Assembly (NCBI GenBank): GCA_016934985.1
Contig: JAFGRU010000049.1
Location: forward strand, 1-64,000
Direction of reading: 5' to 3'
DNA length: 64,000 bases
DNA from: Deltaproteobacteria bacterium
Lineage (GTDB): Bacteria > Desulfobacterota > Desulfuromonadia > Desulfuromonadales > JAAYDE01
Below the pieces are notes generated by a model. That model was given only the letters and a program-made list of their open reading frames with translations. It had not been told where the DNA came from and made no database searches. This document shows, piece by piece, positions 51,584 to 59,934 of the stretch (its first letter is position 1; every line of letters starts with the position of its first letter). Position numbers and translations under genes: made by a program.

Positions 51584-52714
51584 ATGAGAAAAAGTTTTCC
51601 CATACAGCTGAAACGTCTGGTTACTGCCGCCCTTGACTCCGGGGGCGAGGTTAAAAACAACCTGCCGTCTTTTGCGCAGTTGAAAGAAGAAGCCTTAAGC
51701 GATACGGAAACGATTATTGGAGGGGAGAGTTTTCGTTCTCCGGTGATAGAAAAAGCAGGCGGCAATGGTACCCGGCAATTGCTCTTCAACCGTCTAACCA
51801 GGGATAAGGGCCAGTTTCTCATTGAGGAGGCAGTAGTTAATTTTCTCAGTGCGCAGACCTCTCTGCCTTTTGCCCGAATGATCATCAGAGACTGCAAAAG
51901 CGGGCGGCACCTCGATCCGGACCGGCTCCTGCCTCCGGACTGTGCCTTCACTCCTTCCCGCCTGCTCAAGGTCAGGGTTGAATTTGATCGTCATCACAAA
52001 CGCATGAAATCGGAATTTTTCCCCGTCAACCTGAAAACCTATCGCGGTGCCGGAAGCGAGGGGGAGTTCTACTTTAATCGTGAAGCGGGCAGGCTGGCCT
52101 ACGGCAACCTCACTGGTCGGGGGGCCCTCCTCTCCCTCTTTCATGAAATTGCCCACGCCTGGCAGTACGCTGACTCGGGAAGATCCGCCAAAAAGGATTT
52201 CAGCAGCCTTTTTTCCTTCCTTTCTTTGCGCCTGCACAACCTCGGCGTCCGCATGGAAGCCTACAAAAACGGCGCTATTTCAGAGGAAAAATTTCACCAC
52301 TTCATTGATCTGGCCAGGGAAAAGCTGGCGGAAAAAGGCATCAAACTGGACACGGAAAGCATCATCACCGAAAATCCCGAACCTCCGGAGAACAGCATTA
52401 TCTTCACCGCCCACAGCGGCAAGCGTTTCTTCTTCCACAGCCAGGCATTTACAAACGCCCTGAAAGCCTATATCCAGACGGAAAGAGATGCCTGGGCTCA
52501 AGCAATATTGGCACTCCGTATGGTGCGGAACCGGGGTTTTAATCTGGAACCAGGTTTTCGAAAACTGAAAGATTTCAGAAATTATATTCATCCCCACCTC
52601 GAAAACTATTGCGCCAGTATCAACAGCCAGCTCGAAATGGATATCCAAAGACTTCGACCGAAGAATAAAAAAAACGCGGGCCGCAACCCGCGTCTGACAT
52701 CTCAGCTTTCATAA
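51584..52714 (+). CDS. HExxH zinc-metallopeptidase-like protein, unknown family
   Basis: From ATG 51584 (GGAGGATC upstream) the 376-residue cytoplasmic protein has LLSLFHEIAHAWQYAD, an HExxH zinc motif with His187, Glu188 and His191. A likely third ligand is not certain; several acidic residues follow within 70 residues (RMEAYKNG, DLAREKL). An N-terminal ~150 residues and a helical C-terminus (RDAWAQAILALRMVRNRG) have no match I know. There is no signal peptide. It could be a protease or a related zincin. The long structured leader suggests post-transcriptional control. Confidence 0.75.
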   Translation: MRKSFPIQLKRLVTAALDSGGEVKNNLPSFAQLKEEALSDTETIIGGESFRSPVIEKAGGNGTRQLLFNRLTRDKGQFLIEEAVVNFLSAQTSLPFARMIIRDCKSGRHLDPDRLLPPDCAFTPSRLLKVRVEFDRHHKRMKSEFFPVNLKTYRGAGSEGEFYFNREAGRLAYGNLTGRGALLSLFHEIAHAWQYADSGRSAKKDFSSLFSFLSLRLHNLGVRMEAYKNGAISEEKFHHFIDLAREKLAEKGIKLDTESIITENPEPPENSIIFTAHSGKRFFFHSQAFTNALKAYIQTERDAWAQAILALRMVRNRGFNLEPGFRKLKDFRNYIHPHLENYCASINSQLEMDIQRLRPKNKKNAGRNPRLTSQLS

Positions 52715-52729
52715 TAATGCAACTTGAAA

Positions 52730-52818
52730 CTGTTCAGCACAATGAGGTCGTGCCGCCCATCCATGGTGCCCCTGGAATGGGTGGAACGACCCCATTCGGA
52801 AGTGAACTGAATAATTAC
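52730..52818. repeat. Possible degenerate TATTCAGC-type repeat between convergent genes
   Basis: The ends (ctgttcagcacaa and aactgaataattac) match both ends of the 36.2-kb repeat, and the inner cgcccatccatgg resembles it. The centre forms an imperfect hairpin (GTCGTGCC-CCCAT ... ATGGG-GG-ACGAC, 52747-52790) that may terminate both flanking genes. Confidence 0.5.
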
Positions 52819-52825
52819 ATCCCTT

Positions 52826-53530
52826 TTAAATGCCGAGATAGGCTTCCCTGACTTCGTCCGAATTTTTGATTTCCTCAGGATTGCCCTCAGCCTTGATAAC
52901 CCCTTCGTGCATGATGTAGACGTAATCGGCCGCATCCAGGGCGGCTGCATTCTGCTCAACGAGAAGGATGGTCAGGCCGATCTCTTTTTTGAGCTTTTCA
53001 ATGGTTTCAAAAATTTCCATAACGATTTTGGGCGCCAGCCCCTGGCTCGGCTCGTCCATCATGATGAGCTTCGGTTTGGTCATGAGCGCCCGGCCGATGG
53101 TCACCATTTGCTGCTGGCCCCCCGACATGGTCCCGGATTTCTGGTCCTTGCGTTCGAAAAGAATGGGGAAGAGAGAGTAAATCAGCTCCAGCGATTCATC
53201 CCGGTGGACCCTGGCCTCCTTGCGATAAGCTCCCATGATCAGGTTTTCGTAGACGGTCATCTCCTTGAAAAGATGCTTCCCTTCAGGGACCAGGGTGATG
53301 CCGAGATCAACCTTTTTATGGGTCGGCAAACTGGTGACATCCCGACCTTCAAAAAGGACGCTTCCTCCCATGACCGGAACGGAACCGAGAACTGTCTTCA
53401 GGAGAGTCGACTTCCCCGCGCCGTTGGGACCGAGAAGGGAAGTGATGGTTCCTGGCTTGACCTCCAGGTCAGGCCCCCAGAGAATCTGCATGGGACCGTA
53501 GCCCGATTCGAGTTTTTCGACCTTAAGCAT
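52826..53530 (-). CDS. livF: Branched-chain amino-acid ABC transporter ATPase LivF
   Basis: From ATG 53530 the protein has 234 residues. Walker A GPNGAGKST, Q-loop LVPEGKHLFKEMTVYENL (the LivF form), signature MSGGQQQMVTIGRALM, Walker B LIMMDEPSQGLAP and switch LLVEQNA are all present. The start overlaps livG by eight bases. It is the last gene of the liv operon. Confidence 0.94.
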   Translation of the reverse strand: MLKVEKLESGYGPMQILWGPDLEVKPGTITSLLGPNGAGKSTLLKTVLGSVPVMGGSVLFEGRDVTSLPTHKKVDLGITLVPEGKHLFKEMTVYENLIMGAYRKEARVHRDESLELIYSLFPILFERKDQKSGTMSGGQQQMVTIGRALMTKPKLIMMDEPSQGLAPKIVMEIFETIEKLKKEIGLTILLVEQNAAALDAADYVYIMHEGVIKAEGNPEEIKNSDEVREAYLGI

Positions 53531-54272
53531 GGAATTCCTCCGCGGGCTTGCCCAGGTAGACCTCGATGACCTTGGGATCGCTGAGAGCTTCCTGGGTCGG
53601 CTCATCGACCAATTTGGCGCCCTGATGCATGACCAGAACCCTCTCGGCCAGACCAGCAACCGCCCTCATGATGTGCTCCACCATGGCAACAATGGCTATG
53701 CCCTCTTTATCCCGAATATCCTTGAGAAACTCCACCATTTTGTCGATATCCGTGGGGTTCATGCCGGCCATGGCTTCGTCCATGAGAAGCAGCCTCGGTT
53801 TCATGGCCAGGGCGCGGGCAATCTCCACCATCTTTTTTTCAATGGGAGTCAATCCCCCGGCTGGCTTGTCCCGGTGCGGGGTCAGTCCTATCAGTTCGAT
53901 ATAATGATCGGCCATCTCCAGAGCCTCGTCGACATTGACCTCACTTCCGGCGGCGCCGAACATGCCGCCAATAGCGATATTCTCACGCACCGTGGCCGAA
54001 GCAAAAGGCCGGGGAATCTGGAAGGTCCGGCCGATACCGAGATGAGCGCGGCGATAAGAAGGGAAATGGGTGACATCGACATCCTCGAAAATCATCTGAC
54101 CTTCATCAGCCAGAAAAACACCGTTGATGAGGTTGAACATGGTGGTTTTCCCGGCCCCGTTGGGACCGACAATGGCCATGGTTTCACCGTGGCGGATTTC
54201 AAAAGAGATGTCATCAACCGCCACCAGGCCGCCAAAGCGTTTTGTTACATTTCTGACTTTCAACAGGGGCAT
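53523..54272 (-). CDS. livG: Branched-chain amino-acid ABC transporter ATPase LivG
   Basis: The 249-residue ATPase has Walker A GPNGAGKTTMFNLING, the LivG-type FQIPRPFASATVRENIAIG, signature-region GGLTPIEKKMVEIARALAMK, Walker B LLLMDEAMAGMNPTD and switch MVEHIMRAV. The signature is GGLTPIEKK rather than LSGGQ, a frequent LivG variant. GAGG lies before ATG. It pairs with LivF as the two different ATPases of the importer. Confidence 0.94.
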   Translation of the reverse strand: MPLLKVRNVTKRFGGLVAVDDISFEIRHGETMAIVGPNGAGKTTMFNLINGVFLADEGQMIFEDVDVTHFPSYRRAHLGIGRTFQIPRPFASATVRENIAIGGMFGAAGSEVNVDEALEMADHYIELIGLTPHRDKPAGGLTPIEKKMVEIARALAMKPRLLLMDEAMAGMNPTDIDKMVEFLKDIRDKEGIAIVAMVEHIMRAVAGLAERVLVMHQGAKLVDEPTQEALSDPKVIEVYLGKPAEEFHA

Positions 54273-54281
54273 GAGCGCACC

Positions 54282-55280
54282 TCAGATAATAAATTTTTCC
54301 AGGGCCGTACCCCGAATTTTCTTCTTGAGAATCCCCACCGTTCCCTCCGGGAAGAGAACAATAATGACAATGATGATGGGGGCGAATATCAGAAGCTGGA
54401 AGCCGGGGAGGACGATGGCCAGAAAATATTTGGAAGCTCCGTAAATCAAGGCCCCGACAATAGGGCCAAGCAGCGTTCCCGCCCCACCGAGGAGTACGAT
54501 GATGATGGCCTCGACCGTGTAATGAATCTCGAAAACATCCTCGGGGTAGACATAGGTCAGCTTCAACGCCCAGGCGCTGGCCCCCAGCAGACCAGCCAGA
54601 ACAGCACTGGTGATAAAAGCGATGATCTTGAATTTGGTTACGTTGATGCCCATAACCTTGGCGGCATCCTCGTCCTCGCGCAGGGCGGTCAGGGCATAGC
54701 CCACCTTGTTGCGCATATAGACCAAGGTCAGGATCGCAGCCAGAACCGCAACACCGAAAACCAGGATATCAGCCCATTGGGTGGAAAGAGTCATGGCCGT
54801 TTCCCGCCCAACGGCTTTGCGCAGATGGCGGGAAAAAATCATTCCGTCAGCGCCGTTCCATATCCGTGCACCCTCGACAAAATAGCGGAAGCCCTCGTTG
54901 ACGCCAATGGTGGCAATAGCGAAATAGGCCCCTCGAAGCCTCAAGGCCACGGCACCCACCGCCAGGGAAAGACCGGTGGAGAAAACCGCAGCCAGAGCCA
55001 GACCGATGAAAATCAGCCCTATGCCAAGGCCCTTGTCATAGAGAAAATAGATTGAAACGGCCATCCCGTAGGTGCCGACACCGAGAAAGGCGACGTAACC
55101 GAAATCAACATACCCGGTCATGCCCATGAAAAGGTTGAAAGCCTGGCCAAGAGCGCAATAAAAGGCAAGTTGAGCAATCAACTGCCACTTCCCGGGGTAG
55201 GCCAGCCCTATACCCAGGAGGACGCCGTAGGCAAGGAGAACAGGGAGAATGGGAGAATATTTCTGCAGATGTCTCATCAT
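54282..55280 (-). CDS. livM: Branched-chain amino-acid ABC transporter permease LivM
   Basis: The 332-residue permease has about nine helices and the LivM signatures FNLFMGMTGYVDFGYVAFLG, LRLRGAYFAIATIGVNEGF and, in the EAA-like loop, GYALTALREDEDAAKVMGIN. GGAGTLLGPIVGALIYG near the end is also diagnostic. Its start overlaps the livH stop (ATGA). It forms the membrane channel with LivH. Confidence 0.94.
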   Translation of the reverse strand: MMRHLQKYSPILPVLLAYGVLLGIGLAYPGKWQLIAQLAFYCALGQAFNLFMGMTGYVDFGYVAFLGVGTYGMAVSIYFLYDKGLGIGLIFIGLALAAVFSTGLSLAVGAVALRLRGAYFAIATIGVNEGFRYFVEGARIWNGADGMIFSRHLRKAVGRETAMTLSTQWADILVFGVAVLAAILTLVYMRNKVGYALTALREDEDAAKVMGINVTKFKIIAFITSAVLAGLLGASAWALKLTYVYPEDVFEIHYTVEAIIIVLLGGAGTLLGPIVGALIYGASKYFLAIVLPGFQLLIFAPIIIVIIVLFPEGTVGILKKKIRGTALEKFII

Positions 55281-56164
55281 TTGGTCCTCAGAAGCCCGGT
55301 AGGACGGATCAGGAGAATGACCAGCAGCATGACAAAAGAAAAGAAACGGGTCATGGCAAAGGGCTCCAGCCCGGGAATCTGGGCGAAGAGAGTATAAGAG
55401 CCGTTTTCAATGAGACCGAAAACCAGGCCGCCGAAAAACGCCCCGTAAGGCGAGGCCAGACCACCAAGAACGGCAATAACAAAGGCTTTCAGGGTGTAGC
55501 TGCCCCCCATGTAGGGGTTAATGCCCACCGGGATAAACATGGTCAGGAGAACGCCGCTGACCACGGTGAGGCCAATGCCGATGGAAAAACTGAGAGCGTA
55601 TTCCCAATCGACGTTGATACCGCAGACACCGGCCCCCTCGTCGTCCTCGACGACGCTGCGCATGGCCATGCCGGCCCGGGTTTTGTGAAACCACAGATAG
55701 AGAAGCAAACCGACCAGGATGCTGCCACCGAAAGCGATGAGCTTACTGTAGGGCAGAACGGTAAAACCAAGGTCGAGCTTGTCCAGACCCCAGTGATAGC
55801 CTCTGGCCTCGGAAGTGAAAAGCTGCTTGCAGACCTCTTCGAGAATAACTCCAATGGAGAAGGTTGCTAAAAGGGAAGCCAGTTCGGGGCCTTTCAGCAA
55901 TTTTTTGATGGCCGTGTAATAGAAGAGCATTCCCAGGGCCATCCCCAGAATCAGGGCGACAGGAACGGCCAGGGGCGGAGCAATACCAAGAGTCTGAAAA
56001 AGAATCAGAGCGACGTAGGCACCAACCATGATGAAAGCGCCATGCCCCACATTGACCACCTTGAGGACACCGAAGATCAGCGACAGTCCCATGGTGGCCA
56101 TGCCGTAAACGCCCCCCAGGATAACCCCCTGCAGGAGATTGCCCGATAGTTGTTCGAAAATCAC
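55277..56164 (-). CDS. livH: Branched-chain amino-acid ABC transporter permease LivH
   Basis: GTG 56164 follows AAGGAGCGGGAA. The 295-residue protein shows LLQGVILGGVYGMATMGLSL, VNVGHGAFIMVGAYVALILF and the loop RAGMAMRSVVEDDEGAGVCG typical of LivH. GGSYTLKAFVIAVLGGLASP is the conserved late segment. It overlaps livM by four bases and is separated from the binding-protein gene by a hairpin. Confidence 0.94.
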   Translation of the reverse strand: MIFEQLSGNLLQGVILGGVYGMATMGLSLIFGVLKVVNVGHGAFIMVGAYVALILFQTLGIAPPLAVPVALILGMALGMLFYYTAIKKLLKGPELASLLATFSIGVILEEVCKQLFTSEARGYHWGLDKLDLGFTVLPYSKLIAFGGSILVGLLLYLWFHKTRAGMAMRSVVEDDEGAGVCGINVDWEYALSFSIGIGLTVVSGVLLTMFIPVGINPYMGGSYTLKAFVIAVLGGLASPYGAFFGGLVFGLIENGSYTLFAQIPGLEPFAMTRFFSFVMLLVILLIRPTGLLRTK

Positions 56165-56207
56165 TTCCCGCTCCTTAAAATGGAATTTTTACCGGAAGGA
56201 AACCACA

Positions 56208-56237
56208 AAGGCCCCCCGCACAAGGCAGGGGGACCTT
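56208..56237 (-). promoter_or_regulatory. Hairpin between livJ and livH
   Basis: AAGGTCCCCC pairs with GGGGGGCCTT on the minus strand (10 bp with one wobble, 10-base loop). It follows the binding-protein gene and precedes the permease genes, as in the other three importers of the window. Confidence 0.7.
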
Positions 56238-56253
56238 TTATGACCTGAGGTTT

Positions 56254-57516
56254 TTATTTGAAGTCCGGTTTGGGATAGACGACGTCAGCGGTCTTGGCAG
56301 ATTCAGGCCAGACGATCTTCCTCTCACCCTTCTGCCACTGGACATCTACCATCGCATGACCGACCTGCTTGCCGGTCTTGTCAATATCCCAGTTACCGTA
56401 AAAGGACATGAATTTGAGTTCGCCCAGCGCATCCCGCACTACATCAGGGTCTACGCTGTTGACCTTTTCTACGGCCAGAACCAGGGCCAGGACGGCGGCA
56501 CTGGCTTCGGCAGCATGGTAATCAGGCAACGTATCGCTGCCGACGGCCTTTTTGAACAGCTTGACATACTCGTCCTGGCTGGGTCCGATCCAGGTTAAGC
56601 CTTCTTTTGCGGCACCTTCCTTGGAAAAAGTCACGCCGTACTCCCAGTGGGAAGGCCCCATGACACCCTCGGCAAATTCGCCCAAGGCCTCGCCAAAGGC
56701 AGGCAGGGTCGCAGCAGCAATGAGGGAAAGAAGGCGGGTGTTGATACCAAGATCCGCCATCTGCTTGTTGAGAAGCTGGCCGTCCTGGAAATGACCACCA
56801 CCAATGACAACATCAGGTGCCGCTGCTTTGAGGTCGGAGAGCAAAGGGGTCAGGTCCGTAACCCCTTTGGGATAGGTGCGTTTAAAAACAATGTCAAAGC
56901 CAAGCTCTTTAGCTTTTTCCTCGGCACCGTCCATAACCGAGCGGGCAAATTCACTGTCCTCGTAAGCCAGGGCAATTTTCTTGGGATGGGGGTTGGTCGT
57001 GGGATCGATCTTTTTGATCATTTCCAGAGTTCCGGCATGATAGCGGGAACCGGGACCGATGGTCTGCACCACATACTCAAAGCCTTGACGGAAAATCTTG
57101 TCCGAGGCACCGCCGTGGTCCATGTAAACCATGCCGTATTTTTCAGCAATCGGCGCCCCCGCCAGGGTGAGGCCGGAACTGTAGGGCGCAAAGGTAAAGT
57201 GGACCTTATCCGAGGTGATCAGGCGTTCCAGCAAACTGGTTACCGACTCCTTCCTCGATTCACAGTCATAATATTTGTAATCGAGAGGAACCTTCTTGCC
57301 ATCGACAGCAATCCCGCCATGAACCGAGTTGACCCAATCCACTGCGGCCTGGATGCCGGCCACGGCCTGCTCACCCGCTTTGGCATATTTTCCTGACAGA
57401 GCAGCCGGATGCCCGATAATAACCTTCTCCAATTTGGCTGCAAAAACAGATTGAGCATTAAAAATAGCCATCATCAGGAAAACCATCAACAAAATGATTA
57501 CATTATTATTCTTCAT
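56254..57516 (-). CDS. livJ: Branched-chain amino-acid-type periplasmic binding protein
   Basis: From ATG 57516 (AGGAGG upstream) the 420-residue protein has a signal peptide (MKNNNVIILLMVFLMMAIFN, cleavage near VFA). The family-6 binding-protein fold follows: IIGHPAALSGKYAKAGEQAV, PLDYKYYDCESRKESVTSLL, and TFAPYSSGLTLAGAPIAEKY. It is longer than E. coli LivJ, so the ligand may not be a branched-chain amino acid; amides, ureas or aromatic acids are known for relatives. It leads the livJ-H-M-G-F operon. Confidence 0.92.
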   Translation of the reverse strand: MKNNNVIILLMVFLMMAIFNAQSVFAAKLEKVIIGHPAALSGKYAKAGEQAVAGIQAAVDWVNSVHGGIAVDGKKVPLDYKYYDCESRKESVTSLLERLITSDKVHFTFAPYSSGLTLAGAPIAEKYGMVYMDHGGASDKIFRQGFEYVVQTIGPGSRYHAGTLEMIKKIDPTTNPHPKKIALAYEDSEFARSVMDGAEEKAKELGFDIVFKRTYPKGVTDLTPLLSDLKAAAPDVVIGGGHFQDGQLLNKQMADLGINTRLLSLIAAATLPAFGEALGEFAEGVMGPSHWEYGVTFSKEGAAKEGLTWIGPSQDEYVKLFKKAVGSDTLPDYHAAEASAAVLALVLAVEKVNSVDPDVVRDALGELKFMSFYGNWDIDKTGKQVGHAMVDVQWQKGERKIVWPESAKTADVVYPKPDFK

Positions 57517-58033
57517 CTTTCCTCCTATTTGAAGGTTAATTAACAACTCGCCAGATCAGGTTTCAAACAATGTTTTTCTATATTTATTTAATCCATCAAA
57601 AGGGTTTTGTAAATCGGATTTTGCCTCGCAGAATAGCTTAAAATTGTTAATGTCTAAATTTCCTTTTAAAAACAACATTTTATATTCTTTGACAAAATAA
57701 AAACAAACAAGCCCTCCACAAATACATAATTCTTTATTCAAACATCAAACCTCTGAGGACAAATTTTAGCATTATCTTAAAATTTTTTTTTCGAGAAACT
57801 AACACAATTTTAGAATAAATGGCAAAACAATTTCCATAAGCATTTCCTATTCATCAGGAGAATGACAGGAGAAAGAGGACCGTATTTGTCCACAAATGAA
57901 GGCCGGGCGGGGAAAAACCTTTATACTATTCTTTAGATAATTTTTTGATCACTGAAGCGTTACGGGATGTCTTCAAAATAAAAAAAGCCCGGGGATTAAT
58001 TCCCGGGCCCTATGTTTCGACTTGATATGCGAA
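57517..58033. other. AT-rich intergenic region
   Basis: The 517 bases between the start of livJ and the end of dnaB are AT-rich and hold the livJ promoter and the dnaB terminator (57981-58008). No gene with a credible ribosome site is seen. Confidence 0.5.
57981..58008 (-). terminator. Rho-independent terminator of dnaB
   Basis: On the minus strand GCCCGGGA pairs with TCCCCGGGC-type sequence around attaa, followed by TTTTTTT. It lies 25 bases after the dnaB stop. Confidence 0.9.
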
Positions 58034-59398
58034 TCACCTTTCTTTGCGCCGTTCCTGATTCTCAAAGCGGGTATACTCGCCGAGAAAAGTCAGATGGACG
58101 GTTCCCGTTGGACCATTACGCTGTTTGCCGACAATGATTTCAGCATCCTTTTGGTGGTTCTTTTCACAAATTTTGTCGTTGTCCCGACAATCATCGCAAT
58201 AGACGGCATCGCGATAGACAAACATGATGACATCCGCATCCTGCTCGATGGCGCCGGATTCCCTGAGGTCAGCGAGCATGGGACGTTTGTCATTGCGACT
58301 TTCCAGGGAGCGGTTCAGCTGCGACAGGGCCACGACAGGAAGGTCCAGTTCCTTGGCCAAGGCCTTGAGGGAACGGGATATCTCCGAAATTTCCTGCTGA
58401 CGGCTCTCGGCGTTGCGGCCCTGCATAAGCTGGAGATAATCGACAATGATAAGGCCGATCTTTTTATCGGCTTTAAGCCTGCGGGCTTTGGCCCGTAACT
58501 CCAGGGCCGTAATGGCCGGGGTATCGTCGATATAGATGGGCGCGCTATCCAATTTGCCGGCGGCATTTTTAATCCGTTCGATATCCTGCTCTTCGAGGTG
58601 ACCGGTCCGCAGACGACTGGCATTTATGCGGGACAAAGAACAGAGCATACGCATGACCAGCTGTTCTTTACTCATTTCGAGAGAAAAAATCACCGCCGGG
58701 ACGTTACTGCCGATAGCCACATTTTCAACGATATTGGTTACCAAAGCGGTCTTCCCCATGGAAGGCCGGCCGGCGACAACAATCAGGTCGGAGGGTTGAA
58801 AACCGGCGGTAATCTGGTCGAGGTCCTTGTAGCCCGTCGCCACGCCGGTGACATGCTCCTTGCGAACATACAGCTCCTCGATTTTTTTGATAGTGGTTTT
58901 AACGATTTCCTTGGTGGAAAAAACGGTCGGGCGCCCTTTATTGGAGGTGATTTCGAAAATGGACTTTTCAGCCCAATCGAGGGTGGTCTCAAAATCCTCG
59001 CCATTGAAACCCCGTCGGGCGATTTCCGTAGAAACGCTTATGAGATTGCGCTGCAGCGCCTTTTCTTTGACCAGACGGCTGTAATAGGAGATGTTGGCCG
59101 CGGTGGGTACAAAATCGACCAGGCTCGCCAGATATCCGGCACCGCCGGCAAAATCGAGTGTGCCTTTCTTTTCCAGGGCAGCGGTCAGGGTAATGAGGTC
59201 GACGGGCTCTCCCTTATTGGAAAGATCAATCATGCCGTCAAAAATACGCCCGTGCCCTTCCCGGTAAAAGTCTTCGGGAAGCAAAAACTCCAACGCCCGG
59301 TTGAGAGCCTGATTCTCCAAAAGGATGCCGCCCAGAACCGACATTTCAGCGTCGAGATTCTGAGGAGGAACCCGATGATCGAAAGTGGAATCGCTCAC
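58034..59398 (-). CDS. dnaB: Replicative DNA helicase DnaB
   Basis: GTG 59398 opens a 454-residue hexameric helicase. An N-terminal helical domain (VPPQNLDAEMSVLGGILL) is followed by the RecA-like ATPase. Walker A is AGRPSMGKTALVTNI, Walker B LIIVDYLQLM, and SQLNRSLESRNDKRPMLADL is the arginine-finger region. An unusual insertion precedes GKQRNGPTG: a Cys-rich knuckle with Cys401, Cys404, Cys411 and His415. A terminator-like hairpin separates dnaB from rplI upstream. Confidence 0.97.
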   Translation of the reverse strand: MSDSTFDHRVPPQNLDAEMSVLGGILLENQALNRALEFLLPEDFYREGHGRIFDGMIDLSNKGEPVDLITLTAALEKKGTLDFAGGAGYLASLVDFVPTAANISYYSRLVKEKALQRNLISVSTEIARRGFNGEDFETTLDWAEKSIFEITSNKGRPTVFSTKEIVKTTIKKIEELYVRKEHVTGVATGYKDLDQITAGFQPSDLIVVAGRPSMGKTALVTNIVENVAIGSNVPAVIFSLEMSKEQLVMRMLCSLSRINASRLRTGHLEEQDIERIKNAAGKLDSAPIYIDDTPAITALELRAKARRLKADKKIGLIIVDYLQLMQGRNAESRQQEISEISRSLKALAKELDLPVVALSQLNRSLESRNDKRPMLADLRESGAIEQDADVIMFVYRDAVYCDDCRDNDKICEKNHQKDAEIIVGKQRNGPTGTVHLTFLGEYTRFENQERRKER

Positions 59399-59414
59399 GA
59401 AAAGCCCTGATTAC

Positions 59415-59453
59415 AAAAATGGCCGGGCATGCACGGAAACACGCCCGGCCATG
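59415..59453 (-). terminator. Terminator/attenuator between rplI and dnaB
   Basis: On the minus strand ATGGCCGGGC pairs perfectly with GCCCGGCCAT (10 bp), followed by TTTTTG. It lies in the 70-base gap between rplI and dnaB and should lower dnaB expression relative to the ribosomal genes. Confidence 0.85.
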
Positions 59454-59468
59454 AAAGACATAAGCACA

Positions 59469-59915
59469 TTATTCAGACGCGACAACGGATACTTTTATGT
59501 CGGCTGAAACGTTGCCTTGCAGCTTGACGGGCACTTCAAATTCACCAAGCGCCTTGATAGGCTCTGCAAGCTGAATTTTCTTGCGGTCGATCTCAATCCC
59601 TGCTTCAATCAATTTTTCAGCGATGTCGGCTGTGGTCACGGAGCCGAAAAGCTTGCCTTCCTCACCTGCACGGTGCTCAAAAAGACACTTTACCGCTTCG
59701 ATCTTTTGTTTCAGCACTTCCGCCTGCTGGGTCACCAACTGCAACTTTCTTTCAAGCTGCCGCTTCTGATGCTCCAGCTCCTTGATATTGCGAGTATTTG
59801 CGAGCAGAGCGAGGGAGCGCGGAAGCAGAAAGTTGCGGGCATAGCCCGGCTTGACATTGACCAGATCACCGATCTGACCTAAACCATCCACATTTTCCTT
59901 CAGGATCACCTTCAT
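59469..59915 (-). CDS. rplI: 50S ribosomal protein L9
   Basis: The 148-residue protein has the L9 N-terminal domain (MKVILKENVDGLGQIGDLVN, KPGYARNFLLPRSLAL), the long connecting helix and the C-terminal rRNA-binding domain (LFGSVTTADIAEKLIEAGIE). GGGAGG precedes ATG. It lies in the conserved rpsF-rpsR-DUF2232-rplI-dnaB order. Confidence 0.97.
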   Translation of the reverse strand: MKVILKENVDGLGQIGDLVNVKPGYARNFLLPRSLALLANTRNIKELEHQKRQLERKLQLVTQQAEVLKQKIEAVKCLFEHRAGEEGKLFGSVTTADIAEKLIEAGIEIDRKKIQLAEPIKALGEFEVPVKLQGNVSADIKVSVVASE

Positions 59916-59934
59916 TATTTTCCTCCCAAAAAGG

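Noticed and set aside
53529-55055. 508-codon open frame opposite livG and livM
   Set aside because: It is antisense to two confirmed transporter genes and crosses their junction.
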